DNA from: Streptomyces africanus
GTDB lineage: Bacteria; Actinomycetota; Actinomycetes; Streptomycetales; Streptomycetaceae
Direction: 5' to 3'
NCBI RefSeq assembly: GCF_002150735.1
Contig: NZ_MUKA01000151.1
Location: 1 to 50,600, forward strand
Length of the DNA: 50,600 nt
The notes under the pieces were generated by a model. It worked only from the letters and a program-made list of their open reading frames with translations. It was not told the DNA's origin and made no database searches. Each line of letters starts with the position of its first letter. Positions within the stretch are counted from its first letter, which is position 1. The translations under genes were made by a program, and so were the position numbers. This document shows positions 36,703 through 45,528 of the stretch, piece after piece.

Positions 36703-38139
36703 TTATCCCAGCACCTCGTCGCAGGCCGTGCGCAGCCGCCGTACGCCCTCGGCGATCTCCCCGGTCCCCGCGACCGCCGCGAAACTCAGCCGGATGTGCG
36801 CGGCCGGCGGCTCGGCGCTGAAGTAGGGGCGGCCGGGGGTGATCGCGACGCCCGCGCGCAGGGCGGCCGTCACGAGGGCCGGCTCGTCCGTGCCGTCCGG
36901 CAGGCGCGGCCACAGGTGGTAGCCGCCGGACGGCACGTGCGCCAGGGCGAGTTCCGGCAGGTGCAGCGCGAGCGCGGCGGTCAGCGCGTCCCGGCGCGCC
37001 TTCAACGCGGCGGCGACCGCTCGCAGATGGCGCGGCCAGGCGGGCGAGCCGACGAGTTCGAGTGCGGCTTCCTGGAGGGGGCGGGGCACGAAGAAGGTGT
37101 CGACGACCTGGATCGCGCGCAGCCGCTCCAGGACCGGGCCGCGCGCGGCCAGGGCGCTCACCCGGAAGCTCGGCGAGGTCGCCTTGGTGAGCGAGCAGAC
37201 GTGGACGACGACACCGTCGGGGTCGTCGGCGGCCAGCGGGCGCGGCAGCGGTCCCGCGTCCTCGTGCACGAGCCGCCGTACGAAGTCGTCCTCGACGACG
37301 AACGCGCCCGCCTCACGGGCGATGCGCAGCACCTCCCGGCGCCGCTCGGGGGCGAGCACGGCACCGGTGGGGTTCTGGAAGAGCGGCTGGCAGACGAAGG
37401 CCGGGGCACCGGTGGCCCGGAAGGCGTCGGCGAGCAGCGCCGGTTTCACCCCGTCCGGGTCGACCGGGACGGGCACCGGGCGCAGGCCCGCGGCACGGGC
37501 GATGGCGAGCATGCCCGGATAGGTCGGCGACTCCACGAGGACGGGGGCGCCGGGCGGGGCGAGGGCGCGCAGGGCGGTGGTGAGCGCCGACTGTCCGCCC
37601 GCGGTGACCAGCACCTCGGCGGCCGTGAACGACCCGCCGATGCCCCGCGCGAACCACTCGCGCAGCTCCGGCAGCCCCTCCACGGGCGGGCGTCCCCAGG
37701 CGCCGGGGCGGCGTCCGGCGCGCGACAGGGCGGCGGCCATCGCGCGCTCCGGCTGCAACGAGGGGTGCAGATAGCCGCCGTTGAACTCGATCACGCCGGG
37801 CGGCGGCGCGGCCAGCGAGACGAGCACCCCGGAGGCGTCCACCGAGCGCGGCACGAGATCGGCGGCACCGTCCGCGCTGAGCGCGACCTCCTGCCAGGAG
37901 GTGTCCCCGGCGGGGGCCGGTGCCGTCCGGGCCTGCGCGCGGAACGCGCCCGCGCCGGGCCGGGTGACGACCAGTCCCTCGGCGGCGAGCTGCGCCAGCG
38001 CCCGCGACACGGTCACGGGACTCACCCGGAACCGCTCGACCAGGGCTCGGCTCGACGGCAGCTTTCCACCCGGCGAGTAGCGGTCCAGCTCCCGCCGCAG
38101 CTGTTCCGCCAGGTCACTGACGCTGCTACGCTCTTGCAT
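36703..38139 (-). CDS. MocR-type (GntR HTH plus aminotransferase) transcriptional regulator
   Basis: A 478-residue PLP-binding regulator. The N-terminal winged helix (about 8-70) contains LPSSRALVERFRVSPVTVSRALAQLAAEGL. The C-terminal type I aminotransferase domain (about 110-478) has VTAGGQSALTTALRAL, FQNPTGAVL and the PLP lysine in SLTKATSPSFRVSAL. Such regulators sense a PLP-reactive amine or amino acid. It is divergent from an EamA exporter gene with overlapping start codons, so it probably controls that exporter and itself. The start (38139) could be leaderless; no ribosome binding site is seen. Confidence 0.92.
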   Translation of the reverse strand: MQERSSVSDLAEQLRRELDRYSPGGKLPSSRALVERFRVSPVTVSRALAQLAAEGLVVTRPGAGAFRAQARTAPAPAGDTSWQEVALSADGAADLVPRSVDASGVLVSLAAPPPGVIEFNGGYLHPSLQPERAMAAALSRAGRRPGAWGRPPVEGLPELREWFARGIGGSFTAAEVLVTAGGQSALTTALRALAPPGAPVLVESPTYPGMLAIARAAGLRPVPVPVDPDGVKPALLADAFRATGAPAFVCQPLFQNPTGAVLAPERRREVLRIAREAGAFVVEDDFVRRLVHEDAGPLPRPLAADDPDGVVVHVCSLTKATSPSFRVSALAARGPVLERLRAIQVVDTFFVPRPLQEAALELVGSPAWPRHLRAVAAALKARRDALTAALALHLPELALAHVPSGGYHLWPRLPDGTDEPALVTAALRAGVAITPGRPYFSAEPPAAHIRLSFAAVAGTGEIAEGVRRLRTACDEVLG

Positions 38140-39058
38140 GAGAGTACAGAGTAGCGCTACTACCGCTTCCCGGATAGCAGTCGCCGCAGAGCGAGAGCGG
38201 CAGCCCGGCCTCGGCACCCTCCAGGCCGCCCTGGGCGTCATCGCCTTCTCCCTCACCTTCCCGGCCACCGCCTGGGGCCTTGAGGGGTTCGGGCCCTGGT
38301 CGCTGGTCGCCGTCCGCAGCGTCCTGGCCGCGGTGATCGCCGGCGGTGCGCTGCTGGCACTGCGCGTCCCGCTGCCCGCCCGCCGTCACTGGTCCGGCCT
38401 CGCGGTCGTGGCGGCCGGTGTCGTCCTCGGTTTCCCGCTGCTGACCACGCTCGCGCTGGAGACCTCCACCACCGCGCACGCCGCCGTCGTGGTCGGACTG
38501 CTCCCCCTGACCACCGCGCTCCTGTCCGCCCTGCGCGTCGGCACCCGCCCCTCGCGCACGTTCTGGGCGGCGGCCCTCGCCGGCGCGGCGGCGGTCCTGG
38601 CCTTCACCGTGCAGCAGAGCGGCGGCGCCCTGAACACGGCCGACCTGTACCTCTTCGCGGCGCTGCTGGTGTGCGCGGCCGGCTACACCGAGGGCGGCCG
38701 GCTGGCCCGGATCATGCCGGGCTGGCACGTCATCGGCTGGGCGCTGGTGCTGTGCCTGCCGCTGACCGTGCCCGTCGCCGCGTTCGCCCTGGCGCAGGAA
38801 CCCGTGCGGCTGACCGCGCACAGCGTCACCGGCCTGCTGTGGGTCGCGGCGGGCTCGCAGTTCCTCGGACTGGTCGTCTGGTACCGGGGCATGGCGGCCA
38901 TCGGCATCCCCAAGGCCAGCCAGTTGCAGCTCGCCCAGCCCCTGCTCACACTGGTGTGGTCGGTGCTGCTGCTGGGCGAGCACCTGCCCGTGGCCGCCCC
39001 GCTGACAGCCGTGGCGGTGCTGGTCTGCATCGCCGTCACACAACGGGCGCGCGGCTGA
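38138..39058 (+). CDS. EamA-family (DMT) transporter
   Basis: A 306-residue membrane protein with ten predicted helices in two EamA repeats (about 25-150 and 165-303). Marks of the family are FPATAWGLEGFGPWSLVAVRS in the first repeat and GSQFLGLVVWYRGMAAIGIPKASQLQLAQPLLT near the end. EamA proteins usually export amino acids or metabolites. The first ATG overlaps the ATG of the divergent MocR gene and has no ribosome binding site; a leaderless transcript or a later start is possible. It ends in a strong hairpin. Confidence 0.9.
   Translation: MRVQSSATTASRIAVAAERERQPGLGTLQAALGVIAFSLTFPATAWGLEGFGPWSLVAVRSVLAAVIAGGALLALRVPLPARRHWSGLAVVAAGVVLGFPLLTTLALETSTTAHAAVVVGLLPLTTALLSALRVGTRPSRTFWAAALAGAAAVLAFTVQQSGGALNTADLYLFAALLVCAAGYTEGGRLARIMPGWHVIGWALVLCLPLTVPVAAFALAQEPVRLTAHSVTGLLWVAAGSQFLGLVVWYRGMAAIGIPKASQLQLAQPLLTLVWSVLLLGEHLPVAAPLTAVAVLVCIAVTQRARG
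38150..38161. promoter_or_regulatory. 12-bp palindrome near the mocR/eamA start codons
   Basis: AGTAGCGCTACT is a perfect palindrome within the 5' coding part of eamA, 11 bases from the MocR start. It lies where the divergent promoters must overlap and is a candidate MocR site. Confidence 0.45.
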
Positions 39059-39060
39059 GC

Positions 39061-39092
39061 GGGGCACACGCGGCCCCTGCCGCGTGTGCCCC
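39061..39092 (+). terminator. Terminator of the EamA gene
   Basis: A perfect 13-bp stem (GGGGCACACGCGG and its complement) with a 6-base loop, starting two bases after the stop codon. Confidence 0.72.
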
Positions 39093-39153
39093 CGGCCGTA
39101 GACTCGAAAGGCCACGGACCACCGCTGCTCCGCAGATCCCGAGGAGGCCCCAG

Positions 39154-39354
39154 ATGCGCGCAACCGTGGGCGACCAGCTTGTCCAGCACGGCAGGGTGGT
39201 CGGTCAGCACGACAAGGTCGGCGAGATCGTCGAAGTGCTGGGCCAGGAGGGCAACCCCCCGTACCGCGTCCGGTTCGAGGACGGGCACGAGGGCGTGTGC
39301 TCGCCGGGACCCGACACCGAGATCCGGCACCGGGAGACCACCACCGGGCCGTGA
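39154..39354 (+). CDS. DUF1918 small protein
   Basis: A 66-residue basic/acidic mixed protein of the DUF1918 family: MRATVGDQLVQHGRVVGQHDKVGEIVEVLG at the start and PPYRVRFEDGHEGVCSPGPDTEI after, the typical two blocks. The fold is likely a small SH3-like beta barrel, but the role is unknown. GAGGAGG lies just upstream of the ATG. A TAGACT at 39099 could be the -10. It ends one base before the convergent hydrolase gene stop. Confidence 0.88.
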   Translation: MRATVGDQLVQHGRVVGQHDKVGEIVEVLGQEGNPPYRVRFEDGHEGVCSPGPDTEIRHRETTTGP

Positions 39355-39355
39355 T

Positions 39356-40597
39356 TCAGCGCGGCGGCGGCGCCGGCTGCCCGTAGTGGTCGGCGACCAC
39401 CCTCGCCATCGCCCCGATCCGATCGGTCGCCACGTCCTTGGCGGCGAAGAAGACGTGCCCGCGCACCTGCGCGTGATCCCCGGCCAGCGTCAGGTGCCGG
39501 GACAGCTCGGCCGGGTCCTGCCAGGCCGCGGGCTGCGCCGGGTCACCGGCCTTGTACAGCGCCTCCCCCGCGTACAGCCGGGTCGAGCTGCCGCGCGCGA
39601 CCTCCGCCCACCAGGGCAGGAGTTTCGCGTAGTCGGCGGCGGCGAACCCGATGTTCCAGTACAGCTGCGGGACGATGTAGTCGATCCAGCCCTCGCGCAC
39701 CCACTTACGCGTGTCCGCGTGCAGATCGTCGTACGTCTGCACACCCGCCCGGGTGTCCGAGCCGCGCGAGTCGGTGGCGGCGTTGCGCCACACTCCGAAC
39801 GGGCTGACGCCGAAGGGGGTGCCGGGCCGGACCTGCTTGACGCGCTCGGCCGTCTCCCGCACCAGCTTGTCGATGTTGTCCCGCCGCCACGCCGCCCGGT
39901 TCGGGAAGCCGGCGCCGTACTCGTCGTAGGCCTCGTCGTCGTCGAAGCTCTGGCCCGCCACCGGGTACGGGTAGAAGTAGTCGTCGAAGTGGACGCCGTC
40001 CACGGGGTACTTCTCCACCGCGTCGAGCATCGCTTCCTGTACGAAGCTCCGGACCTCCGGCAGGCCGGGGTTGTAGTAGAGCTTCCCGCCGTACGTCACC
40101 ACCCAGTCCGGGTTGTCACGGGCGGGGTGGCCGGCTGCCAGCCGGGTCGGGTCGGCGTGCCCGGCCACCCGGTACGGGTTGAACCAGGCGTGCAGCTTCA
40201 GACCGCGGGCGTGGGCCTCCTCCACGGCCGTGCCCAGCGGGTCCCAGCCTGGGTCCTTGCCCTGGGTGCCGGTGAGGTACTGCGACCACGGCTCGTACGG
40301 CGAGGGCCACAGGGCGTCCGCCGTGGGCCGGACCTGGAAGATCACGGTGTTGAGCCGGTCGCGGACCGCCCTGTCGAGGTGGGCGATCAGCTCGGCCCGC
40401 TGCCGCGCGGCCGTCAGCCCCGGCTTCGACGGCCAGTCGCGGTTGGCCACGGTGGCCAGCCATACGCCCCGCATCTCGGAGGCCGCCCCGTCGCCCCTGC
40501 CGTTTCGCTCGGGCGCGGCCGACGCCGGAGGCACCATCGTGAAAGCCGACAGCGCCGCCACCGCGAACGCCCTGCGTGACACTCGTCCCATCCGCAT
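39356..40597 (-). CDS. Secreted GHL10-type (DUF187) glycoside hydrolase-like protein
   Basis: A 413-residue exported protein of the glycosyl-hydrolase-like 10 family. The signal peptide runs to about 30 (twin-Arg SRRAFAVAALSAF, ending ASAAPE). The barrel starts with EMRGVWLATVANRDWPSKPG, continues with AWFNPYRVAG, GVHFDDYFYPYP (acidic residues likely catalytic) and PFGVSPFGVWRN, and ends DYIVPQLYWNIGF. E. coli YddW is a relative; substrates are not established and may be cell-wall sugars. The start is ATG 40597; ATG 40591 is also possible. Divergent from the dehydrogenase gene. Confidence 0.86.
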   Translation of the reverse strand: MRMGRVSRRAFAVAALSAFTMVPPASAAPERNGRGDGAASEMRGVWLATVANRDWPSKPGLTAARQRAELIAHLDRAVRDRLNTVIFQVRPTADALWPSPYEPWSQYLTGTQGKDPGWDPLGTAVEEAHARGLKLHAWFNPYRVAGHADPTRLAAGHPARDNPDWVVTYGGKLYYNPGLPEVRSFVQEAMLDAVEKYPVDGVHFDDYFYPYPVAGQSFDDDEAYDEYGAGFPNRAAWRRDNIDKLVRETAERVKQVRPGTPFGVSPFGVWRNAATDSRGSDTRAGVQTYDDLHADTRKWVREGWIDYIVPQLYWNIGFAAADYAKLLPWWAEVARGSSTRLYAGEALYKAGDPAQPAAWQDPAELSRHLTLAGDHAQVRGHVFFAAKDVATDRIGAMARVVADHYGQPAPPPR

Positions 40598-40771
40598 GCC
40601 CCAAAAAGCCGCGGATCCGCCCGGTCGCGGATCGCTCCGCGCCCAGCATGCCCGAAGCGGGCGCGACCCCCGCGATCGATCATCGATACTTGGGAGTAAC
40701 GTGCTCGAACGGAGCAGGCACCGGGACCCGGAGCACCTGCCCGGAAGTGGATCAGCAGCGAAAGGGACGAT

Positions 40772-41647
40772 GTGACGGACATCCCAGCGGGAGACATTGC
40801 ACGCGTCGGGGTCGTGGGCTGCGGTCAGATGGGTGCGGGGATCGCCGAGGTGTGCGCCCGGGCCGGTCTGGACGTCATGGTCGCCGAGACCACCGGGGAG
40901 GCCCTGGAGATCGGCCGGACCCGGCTGTTCAACTCCCTGGCCAAGGCAGCCGAGCGCGGCAAGATCACCGAGGAGGAGCTGGAGGCCACCCAGGCCCGAC
41001 TGAGCTTCACCACGGACCTCGGCGAGTTCGCCGACCGCGACCTGGTGATCGAGGCGGTCGTCGAGAACGAGCAGGTCAAGACCGAGATCTTCCAGGTGCT
41101 CGACCAGGTCGTGACCCGGCCCGACGCCATCCTGGCCTCCAACACCTCCTCCATCCCGCTGGTGAAGCTGGCCGTGGCGACCTCGCGGCCCGACCAGGTC
41201 ATCGGCATCCACTTCTTCAACCCGGCCCCCGTGCAGAAGCTCGTCGAGCTGATCCCGGCCCTCACCACGTCCGAGGGCACGCTGAGCCGGGCCCAGCTGT
41301 TCACCGAGAAGGTGCTGGGCAAGCACGCGATCCGCGCCCAGGACCGCTCCGGCTTCGTGGTGAACGCGCTGCTGATCCCGTACCTGCTCTCCGCGATCCG
41401 GATGTTCGAGACGGGCATCGCCAGCCGCGAGGACATCGACAACGGCATGGAGATGGGCTGCGCCCACCCGATGGGCCCGCTGAAGCTCTCCGACCTCATC
41501 GGCCTGGACACGGTCGCCTCGGTGGCCCAGTCGATGTACGAGGAGTACAAGGAGCCGCTGTACGCCGCTCCCCCGCTCCTCCAGCGCATGGTCGACGCGG
41601 GCCGGCTGGGCCGCAAGACGGGGTCGGGCTTCTACACGTACGACTGA
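40772..41647 (+). CDS. 3-hydroxybutyryl-CoA dehydrogenase
   Basis: A 291-residue NAD(P)-dependent enzyme that oxidises or makes 3-hydroxyacyl-CoA. The Rossmann motif GCGQMGAGIAEV is at about 16-27, the block ASNTSSIPL at about 126-134, and IGIHFFNPAPVQKLVEL at about 148-164, whose His is catalytic; the C-terminal helical domain has HPMGPLKLSDLIGLD. It is of the single-function fadB2/hbd size. The GTG at 40772 has GGGA upstream. The transcript probably ends at the strong hairpin at 41701. Confidence 0.93.
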   Translation: MTDIPAGDIARVGVVGCGQMGAGIAEVCARAGLDVMVAETTGEALEIGRTRLFNSLAKAAERGKITEEELEATQARLSFTTDLGEFADRDLVIEAVVENEQVKTEIFQVLDQVVTRPDAILASNTSSIPLVKLAVATSRPDQVIGIHFFNPAPVQKLVELIPALTTSEGTLSRAQLFTEKVLGKHAIRAQDRSGFVVNALLIPYLLSAIRMFETGIASREDIDNGMEMGCAHPMGPLKLSDLIGLDTVASVAQSMYEEYKEPLYAAPPLLQRMVDAGRLGRKTGSGFYTYD

Positions 41648-41700
41648 CCTCGCGCACCCCCTCCCGCGGCTGATTACGGACGGTCATATTTCGGCCAACC

Positions 41701-41736
41701 CACGGGCCCGGCACCAGAGTTGGTGCCGGGCCCGTG
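41701..41736 (+). terminator. Terminator of the hydroxyacyl-CoA dehydrogenase gene
   Basis: A perfect 16-bp stem, CACGGGCCCGGCACCA and its complement, with loop GAGT. It lies 54 bases after the stop codon and is one of the strongest hairpins in the window. Confidence 0.85.
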
Positions 41737-41866
41737 GCATTCACACACCGTGTGCGCGCCGGGCTCGCATATGCCCGTCGCACACTCTCCCCAGCCGCCC
41801 ACCAGGCGAGTTGACTCCTCATGCGCATGCAAGGGATGCGCAACGACTACGGAAAGGAACGGACTC

Positions 41867-42124
41867 GTGACCGTCGATCCCGAGCATCCGGTCGTTCACG
41901 GAGAACTCGCAGAGTTACGACGCCGCCTCGATGTGGCGTACGCCCGAGTCGAGGGCGGGCTGGCACTGCTCAGCCACCGCACCGAGGAGACCGCCAAGGA
42001 ACTCGACGAGCTCAACACCCGGATCAACTCACTGGAACACGCGCGCTGGCCGCTGCCCGCGGTCGCCGCCCTCACCGCCGTGGGTGCCCTCGTCGTGGCG
42101 ATCTGGCAGGCACTGGGACGTTAG
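41867..42124 (+). CDS. Small coiled-coil protein with C-terminal membrane anchor (contains a TTA codon)
   Basis: An 85-residue protein. Residues 10-60 are charged and heptad-like (GELAELRRRLDVAYARVEGG, then EETAKELDELNTRINSLE), and residues 63-83 are one hydrophobic span (LPAVAALTAVGALVVAIW) close to the C-terminus, so it would be tail-anchored with the coiled coil in the cytoplasm. The GTG at 41867 has AAGGA upstream. Codon 17 (41915-41917) is TTA, so expression may depend on bldA. It is convergent with the NUDIX gene, one base apart. Function unknown. Confidence 0.75.
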   Translation: MTVDPEHPVVHGELAELRRRLDVAYARVEGGLALLSHRTEETAKELDELNTRINSLEHARWPLPAVAALTAVGALVVAIWQALGR

Positions 42125-42125
42125 C

Positions 42126-42671
42126 TCAGGGCAAGGTGTCCTGCCCGAGCCTGAGATGGTGCAGCAGCAGTAACGCGGCCGCCATGTTGGCGGCCGGGAC
42201 CTCCCCACGGGCGACCATGTCGGGGACGAGCTTGAGGGGAACCCATTCCCGGCGGTCCGACTCGAAGTCGTCCACGGGGTGCCCGACGTACTCGCCCTCG
42301 TCGGCCCAGTACACGTGGTGCCGGGCGTCGGTGAGCCCGTTGGACGGCTCCACGCTCATGAGGTGGTGCAGGGGTCCCGGCCGCCAGCCGGTCTCCTCCT
42401 CCAGTTCCCTGGCGGCCGCGCGGGCGACGTCCTCGCCGTCCTCGACGACCCCCGCCGCGAGTTCCCAGCCCCAGCTGTCGGTGATGAAGCGGTGCCTCCA
42501 GAGCAGCAGCACCTCGTTGGCCTCGTTCACGACCGTGGCCATGGCAACGGGCCGCAGCCGTATGAGGAAGTGGTCGAGATGCCGGCCGTCCGGCAGTTCG
42601 ACATCCGCGAGATTGACGCTGAACCAGCGGTTTGAGTACACACCTTGTTCGTTGTGTTTCGTCCACTGCAC
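42126..42671 (-). CDS. NUDIX hydrolase (contains a TTA codon)
   Basis: A 181-residue pyrophosphohydrolase of the NUDIX superfamily. The Nudix box runs from AGVVEDGED to RELEEETGW (about 91-113), with the metal-binding RE-x-x-EE-x-G core. The N-terminal part, NRWFSVNLADVELPDGRHLDHFLIRL, is like ADP-ribose-type pyrophosphatases, though the substrate is not certain. The GTG at 42671 is chosen since it matches the family N-terminus (QWTKHNEQ) and has GGAAGG upstream. A TTA leucine codon lies near the 3' end (42171-42173, within AAALLLLHHL). Confidence 0.9.
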   Translation of the reverse strand: MQWTKHNEQGVYSNRWFSVNLADVELPDGRHLDHFLIRLRPVAMATVVNEANEVLLLWRHRFITDSWGWELAAGVVEDGEDVARAAARELEEETGWRPGPLHHLMSVEPSNGLTDARHHVYWADEGEYVGHPVDDFESDRREWVPLKLVPDMVARGEVPAANMAAALLLLHHLRLGQDTLP

Positions 42672-42777
42672 GGTTCTGCCACCTTCCGTCGAGTAAGTGG
42701 CAATATCGCAGGAGGGACGTACGGACAGCAGGCGCACAGGACGTCGCTCGGGATGACGCGGGCGACGGCGCCCGGGT

Positions 42778-44118
42778 CTACAACGGTACGCGCAGGGCTC
42801 CGTCGATGAGTTCGGCCGCCTCGGCCGTGCCGGCGCAGCCGCTGCGCACCAGGTGCTCCCGCACCGCGCGCAGCCGGTCGCGCAACCGCTGGGACTCCAT
42901 GCCGCGGGCCTGCTCGGCCATCTGCACGGCGATGGCCACGGCCTTGTCCGCGTTGCCCTGCCGCAGCTCGATGGTGCTGAGCATGGCCAGCCGGTGCACC
43001 CGGCCGCGGTCGTGCGCCGGGTTGTCGACCGCGGCCGCGGCGTGCTCGCCGGCGGCCGCGATCTCCCCGAGGCTCAGCAGCGCCTCCGCCACCTGGACGT
43101 TGACCAGTCCCGGCTGGACGTAACCGGTCTCGTCGGGCTCATGGCCACGCCGGATGCGGGCCGCGGCCTGCTCGGCCCGCCGGATGCAGGACAGGGCGCT
43201 CGTGCCGTCGCCGAGATGCGCGTACGCCTTGGCCTGCATCGCGTACAGGTCGGAGGCGAGAGCCGGGGTGATGTGCTTGCCGGCGGCCCGCAGCGCGGCC
43301 TCCGCGAAGGCCACGGCCTGCCGGTACTCCCGCATGAACAGCGACTGGTTGACCAGCAGCGCGATGACGTAGGCGCCGAGCCCCCGGTCCCCGCTGGCCT
43401 TGGCGAGTCGCAGGGCCTGGTGGAAGTAGCGCTGCGCGAGGCCGTGCGCGTCGGAGTCGTAGGCGCAGATCCCGGCGACGGCCACCAGTCCGCCCGTGGC
43501 GCGGTGGAGCTGACGGCCCGTCTCGTCGGTGTAGCTGCCGCGCAGCAGCGGCGCGGCCTCGGAGTTGAGGAAGCCGACGATACGGGCCCGCGTCGCGATG
43601 CCCCCGGCCTTGCGGTACAGCTGCTCGTAGTGCGTGCGGGCGGCCCGCAGCATGTCGAGGTCGCCCGGGGTGACCCGGTGCCGGCCGCCGCGCGAGACGT
43701 CCACGTCCTCGGGCGGGTTCTCCCACTCCCACACCGGCATGACGGCGGGCGTGCCGGTGAGCGCGGGCGCGCCCAGGATGTGCGGGCGCTGCTGCTGGTC
43801 GGAGCGCCACAGGGCGGTGGCCCGTTCGACGAAGCCGGAGAGCGAGCCGGTGTGCGGAGCGGACGGCTCTCCGGGCACGCCCAGGCCGATGTCGTCGAGG
43901 GTCACCTGCCGCCGCAACCGGGCAGCGAGCACCTCGCAGATCAGGTCGGGCACCTGGCCCCGGGGACGCTGCCCCTTCAACCACCGGGCGACGGCGGTGT
44001 GTTCGTATCTCAGGGACAGACCACGTGCCCGTCCCGCCTGGTTGACGTGTGCGGCCAGCCCCGCGTGCGAGATCCCGGCCTCGTCCAGGATCGCGTCGAG
44101 CAGAGTGTTGGGCTGCAT
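42778..44118 (-). CDS. XRE/TPR-type transcriptional regulator (NsdA-like)
   Basis: A 446-residue regulator. The N-terminal part (about 1-70) is a helix-turn-helix domain with ILDEAGISHAGLAAHVNQAG and YEHTAVARWLKGQRPRG. The rest is alpha-helical with repeated TPR-like blocks, such as RYFHQALRLAKASGDRGLGA, AVAFAEAALRAAGKH, DLYAMQAKAYAHLGDG and AEALLSLGEIAAAGEHA. Streptomyces NsdA, a negative regulator of differentiation, has this architecture; direct relation is inferred from that. The ATG at 44118 is chosen because it gives the compact HTH start. It stands alone. Confidence 0.82.
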   Translation of the reverse strand: MQPNTLLDAILDEAGISHAGLAAHVNQAGRARGLSLRYEHTAVARWLKGQRPRGQVPDLICEVLAARLRRQVTLDDIGLGVPGEPSAPHTGSLSGFVERATALWRSDQQQRPHILGAPALTGTPAVMPVWEWENPPEDVDVSRGGRHRVTPGDLDMLRAARTHYEQLYRKAGGIATRARIVGFLNSEAAPLLRGSYTDETGRQLHRATGGLVAVAGICAYDSDAHGLAQRYFHQALRLAKASGDRGLGAYVIALLVNQSLFMREYRQAVAFAEAALRAAGKHITPALASDLYAMQAKAYAHLGDGTSALSCIRRAEQAAARIRRGHEPDETGYVQPGLVNVQVAEALLSLGEIAAAGEHAAAAVDNPAHDRGRVHRLAMLSTIELRQGNADKAVAIAVQMAEQARGMESQRLRDRLRAVREHLVRSGCAGTAEAAELIDGALRVPL

Positions 44119-44367
44119 GTGGGCCCCCCGGTGGCTCGGTGCGGCCAGATTAGTGGCTCCCCCTTCACACGGGGTGTGAACGGAGTGCTCGAATCCGCGC
44201 TGTGTGCGCACTGTCGCGGAGAGTCGTCAGCCGGTTGACTGAAATGCCTCGCAAGAGGCCGGCCGGGCCGCCGGCTCCCCCTCGTACAGTGCGGCGGCCC
44301 GCTTCCGCCGTCCGCCCGGCTGCCTGCCCGACACTCCGTGGCGGGGCGGACGGCTCCGCCGGGTGCG

Positions 44368-45399
44368 TCATCGCCGGTGGGGCAGGGGTACGTCGTCGGC
44401 TGCGGGCGCATTGTGGCTGGTCGCGCAGTTCCCCGCGCCCCTGAGGGACCTATCCCGACCGTTCGTGAGAACCATCAGGGCAATGTCGTCCGACGAGGTG
44501 CCCCCGGTGTGGTGCTGGAGGGCGGTGAGAATCCCGCGCAGAACGGTCTGCGAGGAAAGGGCCTGCTCCCGCGCGACGCCCTTCACCACACTCGACAGGG
44601 GAAAGAACCGGCCACGCGCATCCCTCGCGTCCTGCGCACCGTCCGTGAAGAGGAACAGGGCGTCACCGTGCTCCAGATACCCCAGTCCTTCGGTGGACAG
44701 GTCGGCCGGAAGCGGGAACAGGCCCAGGGGCGGGTGCGGATCGGCCGGGGCGAGTTGGTCGACGTCCGTGCCGCTCAGCCGGTACGGCCACGGGTGCCCG
44801 CAGTTCAGGGCGGTCATCTCCCCGTCGGCGCGGATCTCCACGAGCAGCAGGGTCACGAACTCCTCGGCGGCGCCCACCGGTTGTTCCTGGCGCAGATGCC
44901 GGGCCAGGGCGCGTTCCAGCCGGTGCAGCACACTGCCGAGATCCTTCTCGTCGTGCGCGGCCTCACGGAAACAGCCGAGCACGGCGGCGACGGTCCCGAA
45001 CGTCTCGACCCCGTGCCCGCGGACGTCACCCATCACGGCCCGTACGCCGTACTCGGTGGCGGCGACCTCGTACAGGTCACCGCCCATGGCCGCCCCACGC
45101 TCCGAGGACAACTGGGCGGCGGCGACGTCCAGTCCGTCGACGCACGAGGGCGGCGGCCTCAGCAGCGCGCTCTGCGCGGCACCCGCGACGCGCCGCAACT
45201 GCCGCAGTTCGCGCATCAGCGTCTGCCGCACATGGAGGATCAGCCCGGTGCCGACCGCGAAGAACACGGCACTGGTGACGATCCGCGCTTCGAGGCCGGT
45301 GTCCTGGGCGAGCGGACAGGCCAGCTTGTACGTGACGGCCGCCGCGCCCCACACCGTCGGCAGACCGAGACTTCGCACCCGACCCCTGATGCGGATCAT
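44368..45399 (-). CDS. PP2C-family (SpoIIE-like) serine/threonine phosphatase
   Basis: A 343-residue protein. Two hydrophobic segments (about 15-32 and 40-58) anchor it. The phosphatase domain (about 80-310) has GGDLYEVA (metal-binding Asp), VMGDVRGHG, ALNCGHPWPY, LFLFTDGAQDARD and SSDDIALMVL, the SpoIIE/RsbU pattern. Such enzymes act on anti-sigma-factor antagonists; no such partner lies beside it. The last ~25 residues (RGAGNCATSH and after) are encoded by a dispersed intergenic repeat, so the natural C-terminus was probably nearer TNGRDR. Confidence 0.87.
   Translation of the reverse strand: MIRIRGRVRSLGLPTVWGAAAVTYKLACPLAQDTGLEARIVTSAVFFAVGTGLILHVRQTLMRELRQLRRVAGAAQSALLRPPPSCVDGLDVAAAQLSSERGAAMGGDLYEVAATEYGVRAVMGDVRGHGVETFGTVAAVLGCFREAAHDEKDLGSVLHRLERALARHLRQEQPVGAAEEFVTLLLVEIRADGEMTALNCGHPWPYRLSGTDVDQLAPADPHPPLGLFPLPADLSTEGLGYLEHGDALFLFTDGAQDARDARGRFFPLSSVVKGVAREQALSSQTVLRGILTALQHHTGGTSSDDIALMVLTNGRDRSLRGAGNCATSHNAPAADDVPLPHRR
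44413..44442. repeat. Streptomyces dispersed 30-bp repeat inside the PP2C coding region
   Basis: GTGGCTGGTCGCGCAGTT followed by CCCCGCGCCCCT, the reverse complement of the copy at 23939. It encodes RGAGNCATS near the C-terminus of the phosphatase on the minus strand. Confidence 0.75.
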
Positions 45400-45426
45400 G
45401 CCGATGGCCCCCCAATAGGCCCTGAC

Positions 45427-45467
45427 ACAGAATCGGACCGGCCCGTATAAGGCCGGTCCGATTCTGT
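45427..45467 (-). terminator. Terminator of pheST
   Basis: A perfect 17-bp inverted repeat, ACAGAATCGGACCGGCC and its complement, around a 7-base loop (CGTATAA). It lies 60 bases after the pheT stop codon and just before the PP2C start on the same strand. Confidence 0.85.
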
Positions 45468-45528
45468 CGACAGCACGCCCGGAAGGGCAGGCTTACCTAC
45501 CTTTACCACTCAAACGAGTGAGGCGACG

